Source of the DNA: Pseudomonas sp. L5B5
GTDB lineage: Bacteria > Pseudomonadota > Gammaproteobacteria > Pseudomonadales > Pseudomonadaceae
Length of the DNA: 64,000 nucleotides
Direction: 5' to 3'
NCBI RefSeq assembly: GCF_020520285.1
Contig: NZ_CP084742.1
Location: 5,084,001 to 5,148,000, forward strand
Shown: piece after piece, positions 35,598 to 46,371 of the stretch
Layout: the number at the start of each line of letters is the position of its first letter
Position numbering within the stretch: the stretch's first letter is position 1
Position numbers and translations under genes: made by a program
Notes under the pieces: generated by a model
Database searches by the model: none
Told to the model about the DNA's origin: nothing
The model's input: the letters and a program-made list of their open reading frames with translations, nothing else

Positions 35598-38303
35598 ATG
35601 AGGCTAGGCAGTCGCACTGGATTTCACGTCGCAAGTCGTTTGGCCCTGGCCATCCAACTGGGCGTAGCAGGGCTGTTCACGGCAAGTGGCTTGCTGCACG
35701 CGGCAGAACCTGTGGATGCCATGCAACGGCAGGCCGAACGGCAGAACGGGCTGGATTTCGATATCCCCGCCCAGGCCCTGGGCAGTGCCGTGCTGGCCTT
35801 TGCCGAGCAGGCCGGGGTCCAGGTGCTGTTCGACAGCCAGCGCCTGCATGGCCTGCAGAGTTCGTCGCTCAAGGGGCGCTATGGCGCCGAGGACGGCCTG
35901 GCCCGCTTGTTGGGCAGTGCCCCAGTGACGTACCGCTTCACCAGCGAACGGCAGGTGACCCTGAGCCGGGTCGAAACCGAACAAGGCGGGGCGCTGGCGC
36001 TGGCGCCCACGACGATTTCCGGCAACCTCGAAGGCCGCCAGCGTGACTGGACCTACAGTGCACCACGCTCGGTGAGCGTGGTCAGCCGCGAGCAACTCGA
36101 TCGCAACCCGCCTCGACACGCAGCCGAGATGCTGGAGGAAACCTCTGGCGTGTACTCGGCGGTCAGCCAGCAAGACCCGGGGCTTTCGGTGAATATCCGC
36201 GGTATCCAGGACTATGGCCGGGTCAACATGTCGGTGGACGGCATGCGTCAGAACTACCAGCAGAGCGGTCACCAGCAACGCAACGGCACCCTGTATGTCG
36301 ATCCGGAGCTGCTGTCCGAAGTGGTGGTGGAGAAGGGCGCCACTTCCACCATGGGCGGTGCCGGGGTGATCGGTGGCATTGCCAACTTCCGTACCCTCGA
36401 TGCCCGCGACCTGATCAAGCCTGGCCAGGAAATCGGTGGGCGGGTCCGCGCCACCACCGGCCTGGGCGGGCGGCGCAACGGCACGCATTTCATCGGCAGC
36501 TCGGCCTTCGCCATCGGCACCCAGGCCTGGGACATGCTGCTGGCCGCCAGTGAACGGCACCTGGGCGACTACGACCCCGGGACCAAGGGCGGGATTGGCG
36601 AGCTGCGTACCGGGGCCTGGATGGATCCGTCGATCAACGATCGGGTGAAGCACTCCAAGGTCGCCTATTCGGGTTCGGTGATGCGCTCGCGCCTGGCCAA
36701 GCTGGGCCTGAATCTCCCGCAGGATCAGCGTCTGCAACTGAGCTACCTGACCACCCAGGTGTCCTACGACGATGCCAACATGATGAACACCGAGAAGAAG
36801 GACCAGCTCTGGGAAAAGCTCGGCAGCAGCGATGTGCGTTCGCAGAACTTCGGCCTCGACTACAGCTACGCCCCGGACAATCCGCTGATCGACTTCAAGG
36901 CCAAGCTCTATTACGTGGACAACCGCAATGACCAGAGCACCCTCAAGCGCGGTATCAATCCCGGCTACTCGATTACCTACCAGACCGATACCTATGGCGC
37001 CCAGGCGCAGAACACCTCGACCTTCGCCCTGAGCGAGCTGTCCACGGTCAAGGCCAACTACGGCCTGGAATTCTTCTACGACAAGGTCAGGCCCGACTCC
37101 AGCCAGCCGGTGCCCGCGGGTTCGGCGGTCAGCGCATCGCCAGCAGCCAGCATGACCCCCGAGGGCGACCGGGCCCTGGGCAGCGTGTTCACGCGGCTGG
37201 ACTACGACTATGACGGCTGGCTGAACCTCAATGCCGGCTTGCGCTATGACCGTTACCGGCTGCGCGGCGAAACCGGGATCAACACCCGCACCTTCGTGGT
37301 TGGCAAGACCCCGCAGCAAGTCTCGATGCCGGTGGCCTATGACATCGACGACCAGCAAGGGCGCTTCTCGCCGACCTTCGGCCTGTCGGTCAAGCCGGGA
37401 GTGGAGTGGCTGCAGCTGTTCGCCAGCTACGGCAAGGGCTGGCGTCCGCCAGCGGTGACCGAAACCATGATCACCGGCCGTCCCCACGGTGGTGGCTCGG
37501 AGAGCATGTACCCCAACCCGTTCCTCAAGCCGGAGCGTTCCACCACCTGGGAAGCAGGATTCAACATCTTCAAGGAGAACCTCTGGTTCGATGACGACCG
37601 TCTCGGGGTCAAGGTCGCCTACTTCGATACCCAGGTCGATGATTTCATCTACATGGCCATGGGCGTGCAGCCCCCTGGCTACGGTATGGCAGGCATCGGC
37701 AACAGTGCCTATGTCAACAACCTCGGCGGCACTCGCTTCAAGGGCGTCGAGTACCAACTGGACTATGACAATGGCCACGCCTACGGCCAGCTCAACTACA
37801 CGCACATGATCGGCGACAACGAATTCTGCATGAAGACGGCGTGGCTCGGCGGCGTGACCCAGCCGGTGAAGAATGGTACCGGGCGCGGCGCGATCGTCAC
37901 CGGCATGCGCCCCGATGACGCCGCCAACAACGCCAGTCAATGCAAGGCCGCGATCCTCGGCTCGGCCGAGCAAATGCCCATGGATCGCGGAACCCTGACC
38001 GTGGGCGCGCGCTTTTTCGAACGCAAGCTGGATATCGGCGCCCGGGCTCGCTACAGCGCCGGTTATTCGATCGCCGGCTCGGCCTCCGGCACCGTGGGCC
38101 AGACGGGCGTCTACCCGGCCGACTGGAAGCCCTACACCGTCTACGACCTGTATGGCAGCTACCGCGCCACCGATGAGCTGACCCTGCGCCTGGCCATGGA
38201 GAACGTCACCGACCGCGCCTACCTGGTGCCCCTCGGGGATGTGCTGGCCTTCACCCTCGGCCGTGGCCGGACGGTGCAGGGCACCGTGGAATATCAGTTC
38301 TGA
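35598..38303 (+). CDS. hasR: TonB-dependent heme/hemophore receptor HasR
   Basis: The 901-residue outer-membrane receptor has a signal peptide (ending LLHAAEP), an STN signalling domain (about 45-125, FDIPAQALGSAVLAFAEQAG) for HasS-HasI signalling, a plug domain (about 150-260, VNIRGIQDYGRVNMSVDGMR) and a 22-strand barrel ending VEYQF. It takes heme from HasA and imports it. The start at ATG 35598 is chosen because CAGGAA lies 9 bases upstream; the frame opens at 35574. Confidence 0.93.
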   Translation: MRLGSRTGFHVASRLALAIQLGVAGLFTASGLLHAAEPVDAMQRQAERQNGLDFDIPAQALGSAVLAFAEQAGVQVLFDSQRLHGLQSSSLKGRYGAEDGLARLLGSAPVTYRFTSERQVTLSRVETEQGGALALAPTTISGNLEGRQRDWTYSAPRSVSVVSREQLDRNPPRHAAEMLEETSGVYSAVSQQDPGLSVNIRGIQDYGRVNMSVDGMRQNYQQSGHQQRNGTLYVDPELLSEVVVEKGATSTMGGAGVIGGIANFRTLDARDLIKPGQEIGGRVRATTGLGGRRNGTHFIGSSAFAIGTQAWDMLLAASERHLGDYDPGTKGGIGELRTGAWMDPSINDRVKHSKVAYSGSVMRSRLAKLGLNLPQDQRLQLSYLTTQVSYDDANMMNTEKKDQLWEKLGSSDVRSQNFGLDYSYAPDNPLIDFKAKLYYVDNRNDQSTLKRGINPGYSITYQTDTYGAQAQNTSTFALSELSTVKANYGLEFFYDKVRPDSSQPVPAGSAVSASPAASMTPEGDRALGSVFTRLDYDYDGWLNLNAGLRYDRYRLRGETGINTRTFVVGKTPQQVSMPVAYDIDDQQGRFSPTFGLSVKPGVEWLQLFASYGKGWRPPAVTETMITGRPHGGGSESMYPNPFLKPERSTTWEAGFNIFKENLWFDDDRLGVKVAYFDTQVDDFIYMAMGVQPPGYGMAGIGNSAYVNNLGGTRFKGVEYQLDYDNGHAYGQLNYTHMIGDNEFCMKTAWLGGVTQPVKNGTGRGAIVTGMRPDDAANNASQCKAAILGSAEQMPMDRGTLTVGARFFERKLDIGARARYSAGYSIAGSASGTVGQTGVYPADWKPYTVYDLYGSYRATDELTLRLAMENVTDRAYLVPLGDVLAFTLGRGRTVQGTVEYQF

Positions 38304-38307
38304 CCGT

Positions 38308-38355
38308 TTTTGCCCAGTGACGGGCAAAACCGCAGCAGGCACTGGCCTGCTGCGG
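38308..38355 (+). terminator. Twin hairpins between hasR and hasA
   Basis: The first stem pairs TTTTGCCC (38308-38315) with GGGCAAAA (38322-38329). The second is a perfect 11-bp stem, CCGCAGCAGGC (38330-38340) with GCCTGCTGCGG (38345-38355), around an ACTG loop. There is no long T-tract, so partial termination or protection of the hasA mRNA 5' end is more likely than full termination. Confidence 0.6.
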
Positions 38356-38385
38356 ACATGACCCACCTATGTATTGGAGTTTTGC

Positions 38386-39003
38386 ATGAGCATTTCGATC
38401 TCTTACAGCGCTACCTATGGCGGTAACACTGTTGCGCAATACCTGACTGACTGGTCGGCCTACTTCGGCGACGTCAACCATCGCCCGGGCCAGGTGGTCG
38501 ATGGCACCAACACCGGTGGTTTCAACCCGGGCCCGTTCGACGGCACCCAGTACGCCATCAAGAGCACCGCCAGCGATGCGGCCTTCGTCGCCGATGGCAA
38601 CCTGCACTACACCCTGTTCAGCAACCCGAGCCACACCCTGTGGGGCTCGCTGGACACCGTCTCCCTGGGTGACACCCTCAGCGGTGGTTCGGGCAGCAAC
38701 TACAACCTGGTCACCCAGGAAGTCAGCTTCACCAACCTGGGCCTGAACAGCCTGAAGGACGAAGGTCGTGCGGGCGAAGTGCACAAGGTGGTCTATGGCC
38801 TGATGAGCGGCGACAGCTCGGCGCTGGCCGGCGAAATCGACGCACTGCTCAAGGCGATCGACCCGAGCCTGTCGGTGAACTCGACTTTCGACGACCTGGC
38901 CGCTGCCGGTGTCGCTCACGTCAACCCAGCACCTGCGGCGGCTGCCGATGTGGGTCTGGTGGGTGTCCAGGACGTGGCCCAGGACTGGGCGCTGGCCGCC
39001 TGA
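38386..39003 (+). CDS. hasA: Hemophore HasA
   Basis: This 205-residue extracellular heme-binding protein has the family start MSISISYSATYGGNT. The heme ligands are in register with characterised HasA: His32 on loop 1 and Tyr75 on loop 2, with the supporting His83 also present. It has no N-terminal signal peptide; the C-terminus (VAQDWALAA) serves as the signal for type I secretion through HasDEF. GGAG precedes the ATG at 38386. Confidence 0.95.
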   Translation: MSISISYSATYGGNTVAQYLTDWSAYFGDVNHRPGQVVDGTNTGGFNPGPFDGTQYAIKSTASDAAFVADGNLHYTLFSNPSHTLWGSLDTVSLGDTLSGGSGSNYNLVTQEVSFTNLGLNSLKDEGRAGEVHKVVYGLMSGDSSALAGEIDALLKAIDPSLSVNSTFDDLAAAGVAHVNPAPAAAADVGLVGVQDVAQDWALAA

Positions 39004-39220
39004 GTGCAGGCCTGAGGCAAAAAAAAGCGAATGCAGGATCGCTCCTCCATTCGCTGGCTTGACTCACCTCCGTCGCCCGAGTTTTCGAAGGCCAGGGCGG
39101 CGGCGGTGGCAAATTCTGGGGAGCGCCGCGGTGCCTGTCAATGTACCGGGCGTGCCTCTTGCCGCTCCACCCGGTCGGGAGGGAGGGCCACCTATCCGTT
39201 AATTTCCACAGGACATCTGG

Positions 39221-41005
39221 ATGAGCAGGCCGAATTCACTTGCCGCTTCCGAGACGCTGTCGGCCCTGGCGGCCTACAAGAGCGGCTTCTTCAACATCGG
39301 CCTGTTCTCGGCGGTGATCAACCTGCTGATGCTGGCCCCGGCGCTGTACATGCTGCAGGTCTACGATCGGGTGCTGGCCTCGGGCAACCAGATGACCCTG
39401 TTGATGCTGACCCTGATGATTCTTGGCCTGTTCGGCCTGATGGGGGGGCTGGAGTGGGTGCGCAGCCAGGTGGTGATCCGCCTCGGCACGCAGATGGACA
39501 TGCGCCTGAACCAGCGGGTGTACGACGCCGCTTTCGAAGCCCAGCTCAAGGGCAGTCCCCAGGCTGCCGGGCAGGCGCTGAGCGACCTGACGGCACTGCG
39601 CCAGTTCGCCACCGGCAATGCCTTGTTCGCCTTCTTCGATGCGCCGTGGTTCCCGGTGTACCTGCTGGTGATCTTCCTGTTCCATCCCTGGCTCGGGTTG
39701 CTGGCCCTGGGCGGGGCGGTGCTGCTGGTGGTGCTGGCCTGGATCAACCAGCATATCTGCCAGGCCCCACTGGCCCAGGCCAGCCAGCTGTCCATCATCA
39801 CCAGCCAGCAGGCCACGGCCAACCTGCGCAACGCCGATGCGATCGAGGCCATGGGCATGCTCGGCGCCTTGCGTGCGCGCTGGTTCGTCGGCCACCAGGG
39901 TTTCCTGGCTCAGCAGAACCTGGCCAGCGAGAAGACCGCCACCATCAGCGCCTGGTCCAAGGGCGTGCGCATGGCCCTGCAATCCCTGGTGCTGGGCCTC
40001 GGGGCGTGGCTGGCGGTGCAGGGGCAGATAACCCCGGGAATGATGATCGCCGGTTCGATCCTGATGGGCCGGGTGCTCAGCCCCATCGACCAACTGATTG
40101 CCGTGTGGAAGCAGTGGAGCTCCGCGCGCCTGGCCTACGAGCGGTTATCGGAACTGCTGCAGGCCAACCCGCCACGCCCGGTGCGCATGAGCCTGCCGAC
40201 GCCGGTGGGCAAGTTGAGTGTCGAGCAACTGACCGCCTGCGCCCCGGGAAGTCGTCGTCCGGCGCTGAGCAACCTTGGCTTCACTCTGGAGGCCGGCCAG
40301 GTCCTGGGAGTGATCGGGCCTTCGGGGTGCGGCAAGTCGACCCTGGCCCGGCTGCTGGTCGGGGCCTGGACACCACTGGCCGGCAAGGTGCGCCTCGACG
40401 GGGCCGACCTGGTGCAGTGGGACAGGCAACAACTGGGGCCGCATATCGGCTACCTGCCCCAGGACATCCAGCTGTTTGCCGGCAGCATTGCCGAGAACAT
40501 CGGGCGTTTCGGCACGCTGGATGCGGAGCAGGTGTTGCAGGCGGCGCAAATGGCCGGGGTGCATGAGCTGATCCTGCAACTGCCCCAGGGTTATGACACC
40601 CGGCTGGGGGAGGGCGGCGCCGGCCTTTCGGGTGGCCAGCGCCAGCGCATCGGCCTGGCCCGTGCCCTTTATGGCCTGCCGGCGCTGATCGTGCTCGACG
40701 AGCCCAACTCCAACCTCGATGAAGCTGGCGAGCAGGCGCTGCTGCAAGCCATTACCCAGCTCAAGCAACGTCGGCGCACCCTGGTGCTGATCACCCATAA
40801 ACCCAACGTGCTGAGCCTCACCGACCAGTTGATGATCCTGCGTGAAGGCCAGTTGCAAGCCTTCGGGCCCACGGCGCGGGTGCTGGAGGCCAGTGCCAAG
40901 GCCAAGGCCGCGCCGCCTTCGCCGGTGCCGACGAACAATCCGGTGGCCAGCCTGAACATGAATTACCGCCTGGGCGTGGCCGGCGGGGAAGGGAAAAAAG
41001 CATGA
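39221..41005 (+). CDS. hasD: Type I secretion ABC transporter HasD
   Basis: This 594-residue protein fuses a membrane domain (first 310 residues, several hydrophobic helices) to a nucleotide-binding domain. It carries Walker [10 protein letters not shown], the signature [15 protein letters not shown] and Walker [14 protein letters not shown]. It has no N-terminal peptidase domain, as expected for HasA exporters. The gap after hasA is 217 bp with no clear gene. The stop overlaps the hasE start. Confidence 0.93.
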   Translation: MSRPNSLAASETLSALAAYKSGFFNIGLFSAVINLLMLAPALYMLQVYDRVLASGNQMTLLMLTLMILGLFGLMGGLEWVRSQVVIRLGTQMDMRLNQRVYDAAFEAQLKGSPQAAGQALSDLTALRQFATGNALFAFFDAPWFPVYLLVIFLFHPWLGLLALGGAVLLVVLAWINQHICQAPLAQASQLSIITSQQATANLRNADAIEAMGMLGALRARWFVGHQGFLAQQNLASEKTATISAWSKGVRMALQSLVLGLGAWLAVQGQITPGMMIAGSILMGRVLSPIDQLIAVWKQWSSARLAYERLSELLQANPPRPVRMSLPTPVGKLSVEQLTACAPGSRRPALSNLGFTLEAGQVLGVIGPSGCGKSTLARLLVGAWTPLAGKVRLDGADLVQWDRQQLGPHIGYLPQDIQLFAGSIAENIGRFGTLDAEQVLQAAQMAGVHELILQLPQGYDTRLGEGGAGLSGGQRQRIGLARALYGLPALIVLDEPNSNLDEAGEQALLQAITQLKQRRRTLVLITHKPNVLSLTDQLMILREGQLQAFGPTARVLEASAKAKAAPPSPVPTNNPVASLNMNYRLGVAGGEGKKA

Positions 41006-42342
41006 AGGCATCTTTATCCACAGGCGCCGCCGAGGGGGCCGCCACCAGTAACGTGCTGGTCCTGGACGACCGGCGCTATTCGCGGCTCGGCTGGTTGCTG
41101 GTGCTGGCCGGGTTCGTCGGTTTTCTCGGCTGGGCTGCCCTGGCCCCGCTGGACAAGGGCGTGGCGGTATCGGGCAAGGTCATGGTCTCGGGGCATCGCA
41201 AGACGGTGCAGCACCCGAGCGGCGGGATCATCGAGCGGATCGAGGTCAAGGAGGGCCAGCAGGTCAGCGCCGGGCAGGTGCTGCTGCGCCTCAACGAGAC
41301 GCCGTTGCGCACCCAGATGCAATCCCTGCGCAGCCAGTACCTGGGTTCCCTGGCCAGCGAGGCGCGGCTGAATGCCGAGCGCGATGGCGCCAGCGACATT
41401 GTCTTCGACCCGCAGCTCCAGGCCCTGGTGCACGAGCCGGAGGTCGCTGCCAGCCTGGCCTTGCAACGCCAGCTGTTCAGCAGCCGGCGCCAGGCCTTGA
41501 GCATGGAACAGCAAGGGATTGGCGAAACCATCGCCGGCTCCGAGGCGCAATTGCGCGGAACCCGGGATTCCCAGGCCAGCAAGCTGCAGCAGCGCAAGGC
41601 CTTGGACGAGCAGTTGCAGGGGCTGCGGGAGCTGGCCCGGGATGGCTATATCCCACGCAATCGCCTGCTGGACAGCGAACGCCTGTATGCCCAGGTCGAG
41701 GGTTCGATCGCCGAGGATTTCGGTCGTATCGGCCAGTTGCAGCGACAGATCCTCGAGTTGCGCCTGCGCATCCGCCAGTCGGCCGAGGACTTCCAGAAAG
41801 ACCTGCGCAGCCAGTTGGCCGACACCCGCATCCGCACCGAGGATCTGCGCAATCGACTGGCGTCCGCTGAATTCGAATTGGCCAACAGCCAGGTCCGAGC
41901 ACCGGCCGCCGGAGTGGTGGTGGGCCTTGAGGTCTACACCGAGGGCGGGGTGATCAAGCCCGGCCAGCCATTGATGGACATCGTGCCCCAGGGCGAGCCG
42001 TTGCTGATGGAGGCGCGAGTACCGGTGCAACTGATCGACAAGGTTCACCCGGGCCTGGCGGTGGAACTGATGTTCCCGGCCTTCAATCAGAGCACCACGC
42101 CCAGGGTGGCGGGAGAAGTGACCCTGGTGTCCGCCGATCGCCAGGTCGACGAGCGTACCGACGAGCCCTACTACACCTTGCGCGCAGCGGTCAGTCCCCA
42201 GGGCATGCAGCAGTTGCAAGGGCTGCAGATCCGTCCGGGCATGCCGGTGGAGGCCTTTGTCCGCACCGGTGAACGCTCGATGCTCAACTACCTGTTCAAG
42301 CCTCTGCTGGACCGGACCCACATGGCGTTGGTGGAAGAATGA
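41002..42342 (+). CDS. hasE: Type I secretion membrane-fusion protein HasE
   Basis: The 446-residue HlyD-family adaptor has one N-terminal membrane segment (about 32-50, [19 protein letters not shown]). It then has a lipoyl half ([16 protein letters not shown]), a long alpha-helical hairpin (about 100-290) and the second lipoyl half with [19 protein letters not shown]. It bridges HasD and HasF in the periplasm. It overlaps hasD by ATGA and hasF by ATGA. Confidence 0.92.
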   Translation: MKASLSTGAAEGAATSNVLVLDDRRYSRLGWLLVLAGFVGFLGWAALAPLDKGVAVSGKVMVSGHRKTVQHPSGGIIERIEVKEGQQVSAGQVLLRLNETPLRTQMQSLRSQYLGSLASEARLNAERDGASDIVFDPQLQALVHEPEVAASLALQRQLFSSRRQALSMEQQGIGETIAGSEAQLRGTRDSQASKLQQRKALDEQLQGLRELARDGYIPRNRLLDSERLYAQVEGSIAEDFGRIGQLQRQILELRLRIRQSAEDFQKDLRSQLADTRIRTEDLRNRLASAEFELANSQVRAPAAGVVVGLEVYTEGGVIKPGQPLMDIVPQGEPLLMEARVPVQLIDKVHPGLAVELMFPAFNQSTTPRVAGEVTLVSADRQVDERTDEPYYTLRAAVSPQGMQQLQGLQIRPGMPVEAFVRTGERSMLNYLFKPLLDRTHMALVEE

Positions 42343-43676
42343 TCCGGACCTGGCGATACCTGTTCCTGTCGTGCCTGCTGCTCGCTCCCGGCGCCCACGC
42401 GCTGGGTTTGCTGGATGCCTATGACCTGGCCCTGCGCAACGATCCGACCTTCCAGGCGGCGATCAAGGAGCGTGATGCCGGGGAGGAGAACCGGGCCATT
42501 GGCCGTGCCGGACTGCTGCCGAACCTGTCCTGGAACTACAACAATTCGCGTAACCGCTCGCAGGTGACCCAGGAAACCCTGCGTGGCGACGTCACCACGG
42601 ATCGCGACTACCGCAGCTATGCCTCGACCCTGACCCTGCAACAACCTCTGCTGGACTACGAAGCCTATGCGCGCTTTCGTCAGGGAGCGGCCCAGGCGCT
42701 GTTTGCCGACGAGCGTTTTCGCAGCAAGAGCCAGGAACTGGCGGTGCGCCTGCTGGGGGCCTACAGCCAGGCCTTGCTGGCCCAGGAGCGTATCGAGCTG
42801 AGCCTGGCCCAGAGGCGGACCTATGCCGAGCGGCTGCAACTCAACCAACGGCTGCTCAAGGGCGGCGAAGCCACCCGTACCGATGTGCTGGAGACCCAGG
42901 CCCGGCTGAGCCTGGCCCTGGCGGAGGAAATCGAGGCCCGGGACCAGCAGGACGCTGCCCTGCGCGAGTTGCAAGCCATCGTCGGCGAACCGGTACAGAT
43001 CGATGAGCTGGACCCGCTGACTCGGCAGTTCGAGATCCAGCCGTTGCAGCCCAATCGGTTCGATACCTGGCGAGACCTGGCCATGGCCAACAACCCGCTG
43101 CTGGCGTCCCAGCAGCAGGCTCTGCGAGCGGCCGAATACGAGGTAGAGCGCAAGCGAGCGGGGCATCTGCCCAAGGTCAGTCTCTACGCCAGCAGCCGCC
43201 AGACGAGCTCCGACTCGGAAAGCTCCTACAACCAGAAGTACGACACCAACACCATCGGCGTGCAGGTCAGCCTGCCGCTGTTCGCCGGGGGTTCGGTGTC
43301 GGCCTCGACCCGCCAGGCGGCGAGCCAGCTGTCCCAGGCGCAGTACGAGCTGGATGCGCAGACCGCCACCACGCTCAACGAGCTGCGCAAGCAGTTCAAT
43401 CTCAACACCAGTGCCGCAGCCAGGGTCAGGGCCTATGAAATGGCGGTCGACTCGGCCCAGGCCCTGGTGGCCGCGACCCAGAAAAGCGTGCAGGGCGGCG
43501 AACGGGTCAACCTCGATGTGCTGGATGCCGAGCAGCAACTGTTCAGCGCTCGCCGCGACCTGGCGGATGCCCGGCACGCCTACCTGCTGGCACGTGTCCA
43601 GCTCAAGTACTACGCCGGCCTGCTGAACGAGCAGGACCTTGCGCAACTGGCCGGTTATTTCCACCCCCTGGGCTGA
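42339..43676 (+). CDS. hasF: Type I secretion outer-membrane protein HasF (TolC family)
   Basis: This 445-residue TolC-like protein has a signal peptide (LFLSCLLLAPGAHA) and the duplicated outer-membrane efflux pattern: GLLDAYDLALRNDPTFQAA at the start of repeat 1 and NPLLASQQQALRAAEYEVE at repeat 2. It forms the exit channel for HasA. A dedicated hasF in the locus means secretion does not depend on another TolC. It is the last gene of the has unit. Confidence 0.92.
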   Translation: MIRTWRYLFLSCLLLAPGAHALGLLDAYDLALRNDPTFQAAIKERDAGEENRAIGRAGLLPNLSWNYNNSRNRSQVTQETLRGDVTTDRDYRSYASTLTLQQPLLDYEAYARFRQGAAQALFADERFRSKSQELAVRLLGAYSQALLAQERIELSLAQRRTYAERLQLNQRLLKGGEATRTDVLETQARLSLALAEEIEARDQQDAALRELQAIVGEPVQIDELDPLTRQFEIQPLQPNRFDTWRDLAMANNPLLASQQQALRAAEYEVERKRAGHLPKVSLYASSRQTSSDSESSYNQKYDTNTIGVQVSLPLFAGGSVSASTRQAASQLSQAQYELDAQTATTLNELRKQFNLNTSAAARVRAYEMAVDSAQALVAATQKSVQGGERVNLDVLDAEQQLFSARRDLADARHAYLLARVQLKYYAGLLNEQDLAQLAGYFHPLG

Positions 43677-43680
43677 CCCC

Positions 43681-43729
43681 GTAGCCGCTGTCGAGCCTGC
43701 GAGGCTGCGACCAGGCCCGCAGGGCTTTC
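43681..43729 (+). repeat. REP-type repeat of the GTAGCCGCTG class
   Basis: GTAGCCGCTGTCGAGCC is followed by GAGGCTGCGACC and a GCCCGCAGGGC palindrome. It is the same family as the minus-strand element near 18297 and lies between the convergent hasF and trmA genes. Confidence 0.65.
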
Positions 43730-43750
43730 AATGACGGCCGCTTACAGAAT

Positions 43751-43778
43751 GAAAACGGCCGTCACGAGGACGGCCGTT
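43751..43778 (-). terminator. Intrinsic terminator of trmA
   Basis: A perfect 10-bp stem (AACGGCCGTC with GACGGCCGTT, 43754-43763 and 43769-43778) with a 5-base loop is followed on the minus strand by TTTTC. It lies 19 bp past the trmA stop codon. Confidence 0.75.
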
Positions 43779-43796
43779 GGCGCAAGCGCGCAAGGA

Positions 43797-44876
43797 TCAG
43801 CGTCGAGTCAGCAGGACCCCGGACTCCATGTGATGGGTCCAGGGGAACTGGTCGAACAGCGCACAGCGGGTGATGCGGTGAGTGTCATGCAACTGGGCGA
43901 TGTTGGCCGCCAGGGTCTCGGGGTTGCAGGAGATGTACAGGATGTTGTCGAAGCGCCGGGTCAGTTCGCAGGTGTCCGGGTCCATGCCGGCCCGCGGCGG
44001 GTCGACGAACACGCTGCCGAACTCGTAGCTCTTCAGGTCGACACCTTGCAGGCGGCGGAACGGCCGAACTTCGTTCAGGGCTTCGGTCAGTTCCTCGGCC
44101 GACAAGCGCACCAGGGTGACGTTATCCACAGCGTTTTCGCTGAGGTTGCTCAAGGCGGCATTCACCGAGGTCTTGCTGATCTCGGTGGCCAGTACCTTGC
44201 GCACCCGGGTGGCCAGGGGCAGGGTGAAGTTGCCGTTGCCGCAGTACAGCTCCAGTAGGTCGTCCTGGCGTTCGCCCAGGGCTTCATAAGCCCAGTTGAG
44301 CATCTTCTGGTTCACCGTGCCGTTGGGCTGGGTGAAGGCACCTTCGGGCTGGCGATAGCTGAAGGTACGCCCGCCCACCTCGAGTTTTTCCACTACGTAG
44401 TCCTGGCCGATGACTTCGCGCTTGCCCTTGGAACGGCCGATCACGCTGACCTTGAGGGCGGCAGCCAGCTGGCTCGCAGCCTTGTGCCAGTGCTCGTCCA
44501 GGGGGCGGTGGTAACACAGGGTAATCATCGCGTCGCCGGCCAGGGTGGTGAGGAACTCCACCTGGAACAACTTGTGGCTCAGCGGCGCACTGGCTTGCCA
44601 GGCGGCCTTGAGCTGGGGCATCAACTGGTTGATGCGCTGGCTGGCGATGGGGAACTGTTCGATGAGGATCGGCGTGCGCTTGTCGTCCTGGGAAAACATC
44701 GCGTAGTGGCGTTCACCGGCCTCGCGCCACAGGCGGAACTCGGCGCGCAGGCGAAAGTGTTGCAACGGCGAGTCGAAGACCTGGGGCTCGGGCGCATCGA
44801 AGGGCGCCAGCAGGTCACGCAGGCGCGTGACCTTTTCCTGCAACTGGGTGGTGTAGCTTGCGGCGTCAAAAGTCAT
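43797..44876 (-). CDS. trmA: tRNA (uracil-5-)-methyltransferase
   Basis: The 359-residue enzyme makes m5U54 in the T-loop of tRNA. It shows the S-adenosylmethionine pocket ([16 protein letters not shown]), the DPPRAGMD motif and the catalytic cysteine in ISCNPETL. The N-terminal part lacks a TRAM domain, as in TrmA. Its start overlaps the stop of the upstream purine permease by 4 bp, so the two genes are cotranscribed and probably translationally coupled. Confidence 0.94.
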   Translation of the reverse strand: MTFDAASYTTQLQEKVTRLRDLLAPFDAPEPQVFDSPLQHFRLRAEFRLWREAGERHYAMFSQDDKRTPILIEQFPIASQRINQLMPQLKAAWQASAPLSHKLFQVEFLTTLAGDAMITLCYHRPLDEHWHKAASQLAAALKVSVIGRSKGKREVIGQDYVVEKLEVGGRTFSYRQPEGAFTQPNGTVNQKMLNWAYEALGERQDDLLELYCGNGNFTLPLATRVRKVLATEISKTSVNAALSNLSENAVDNVTLVRLSAEELTEALNEVRPFRRLQGVDLKSYEFGSVFVDPPRAGMDPDTCELTRRFDNILYISCNPETLAANIAQLHDTHRITRCALFDQFPWTHHMESGVLLTRR

Positions 44877-46165
44877 GCGGGGTAGCCCAGCTTGATCACG
44901 AACAGGATCGACAGGATCACCAGGGGCGCGTTCAGCTCACGGGCACGACCCGACAGCAGCTTGATCACGGTCCAGGCAATGAAGCCGAAGGCGATGCCGT
45001 TGGCGATGGAATAGGTGAATGGCATGGCCAGGGCGGTGACCACCACGGGGGCGGCGACGGTGATGTCTTCCCAGTCGATTTCCGCCAGCCCGGAGGTCAT
45101 CAGCACGGCAACGAACAGCAGCGCCGGTGCGGTGGCGAAGGCCGGAACGCTGGCTGCCAGTGGCGAGAAGAACAGCGCCAGCAGGAACATGATCGCCACC
45201 ACGATGGCGGTCAGGCCGGTGCGGCCGCCAGCGCTCACGCCCGCTGCGGATTCGATGTAGCTGGTGGTGGTCGAGGTGCCCAGCAGGGAACCGGCCATGG
45301 CCGCGGTGCTGTCGGCGATCAGGGCCCGGCCCATTTTCGGCATGTGGCCGTCCTTGCCCATCAGCCCGGCACGCTTGGCCACGCCGATCAGGGTGCCGGA
45401 GTTGTCGAACAGGTCGACGAACAGGAAGGCGAAGATCACGCTGACCAGGCCGATATCCAGGGCGCCCTTGATGTCCAGCTGCAGGAAGGTCGGGGCCAGG
45501 GACGGAGGCATCGAGGTCACGCCGCCGAACGGGGTGACACCCATGAGAATGGACACGACGGTCACCGCGAGGATGCCGATCAGCACCGCGCCACGCACTT
45601 TCAGGGCTTCCAGGGCGACGATCAGGGCAAAACCCAGGGCCGCGAGGATAGGGGCCGGCTTGCTCAGGTCGCCCAGGCCGACCAGGGTCGACTCGTTGCC
45701 CACCACGATCTGGGCGTTATGCAGGGCGATCAGCGCCAGGAACAGGCCGATACCGGCGGCAATCGCCGAGCGCAGGGGCAGGGGGATGCTGTTGATGATC
45801 CATTCGCGGATGCGGAAGATCGACAGCAGGAAGAACAGCACCGCCGAGATGAATACCGCACCCAGGGCTACTTGCCAGGTGTGGCCCATGTGCAGGACCA
45901 CGGTGTAGGTGAAGAAGGCGTTCAGGCCCATGCCCGGTGCCAGGGCGATCGGGTAGTTGGCGATCAGGCCCATGACGGTGGAGCCGATGGCTGCCGCCAG
46001 GCAGGTGGCGACGAATACCGCGCCCTTGTCCATGCCCGTCTCGCCGAGGATGCTCGGGTTGACGAAGAGAATGTAGGCCATGGCCAGGAAGGTGGTCACG
46101 CCCGCAAGTATCTCGGTGCGCACGTTGGTGTTGTGTGCCTTGAGTTGAAACAGCCTTTCCAGCAT
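44873..46165 (-). CDS. NCS2-family purine (adenine/guanine/hypoxanthine) permease
   Basis: The 430-residue transporter starts at ATG 46165 with GGGAG upstream; the frame runs another 44 codons without a ribosome site. It has about 12-14 membrane segments and AzgA-type signatures: [16 protein letters not shown] near the N-terminus, [12 protein letters not shown], and [14 protein letters not shown] later on. It imports a purine base by proton symport; which base cannot be said. No purine riboswitch is apparent in the 206 bp upstream. Confidence 0.88.
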   Translation of the reverse strand: MLERLFQLKAHNTNVRTEILAGVTTFLAMAYILFVNPSILGETGMDKGAVFVATCLAAAIGSTVMGLIANYPIALAPGMGLNAFFTYTVVLHMGHTWQVALGAVFISAVLFFLLSIFRIREWIINSIPLPLRSAIAAGIGLFLALIALHNAQIVVGNESTLVGLGDLSKPAPILAALGFALIVALEALKVRGAVLIGILAVTVVSILMGVTPFGGVTSMPPSLAPTFLQLDIKGALDIGLVSVIFAFLFVDLFDNSGTLIGVAKRAGLMGKDGHMPKMGRALIADSTAAMAGSLLGTSTTTSYIESAAGVSAGGRTGLTAIVVAIMFLLALFFSPLAASVPAFATAPALLFVAVLMTSGLAEIDWEDITVAAPVVVTALAMPFTYSIANGIAFGFIAWTVIKLLSGRARELNAPLVILSILFVIKLGYPA

Positions 46166-46371
46166 GTCTGCTCCCCGTGGCGCCGCCGGGCGCCGTGAAT
46201 GTATCGACTCCAACAGCAAAGCACAGACTTTATAAGGTGCCTGCGGATTCGCTCTGGGTCGGAAAAAGCCGCGCATCATACCAGCAGCGTGGGCCAATGG
46301 CTGCGATCGTCGGCGATGTTTTGCCCGACTGGCAAGTAGCGCATACTGCGCCCTGATTTTGAGGGGGACTT

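Noticed and set aside
35604..38366. 920-codon minus-strand open frame opposite hasR
   Set aside because: It mirrors the hasR frame and lacks any recognisable domain.
39004..39220. Hidden gene between hasA and hasD
   Set aside because: Open frames here are arginine- and serine-rich and run across the hasD start. No signal for coding was found; the gap is probably leader sequence.
46166..46371. Purine riboswitch upstream of the purine permease
   Set aside because: No conserved three-way-junction core or matching loop pair could be found in the 206-bp leader.
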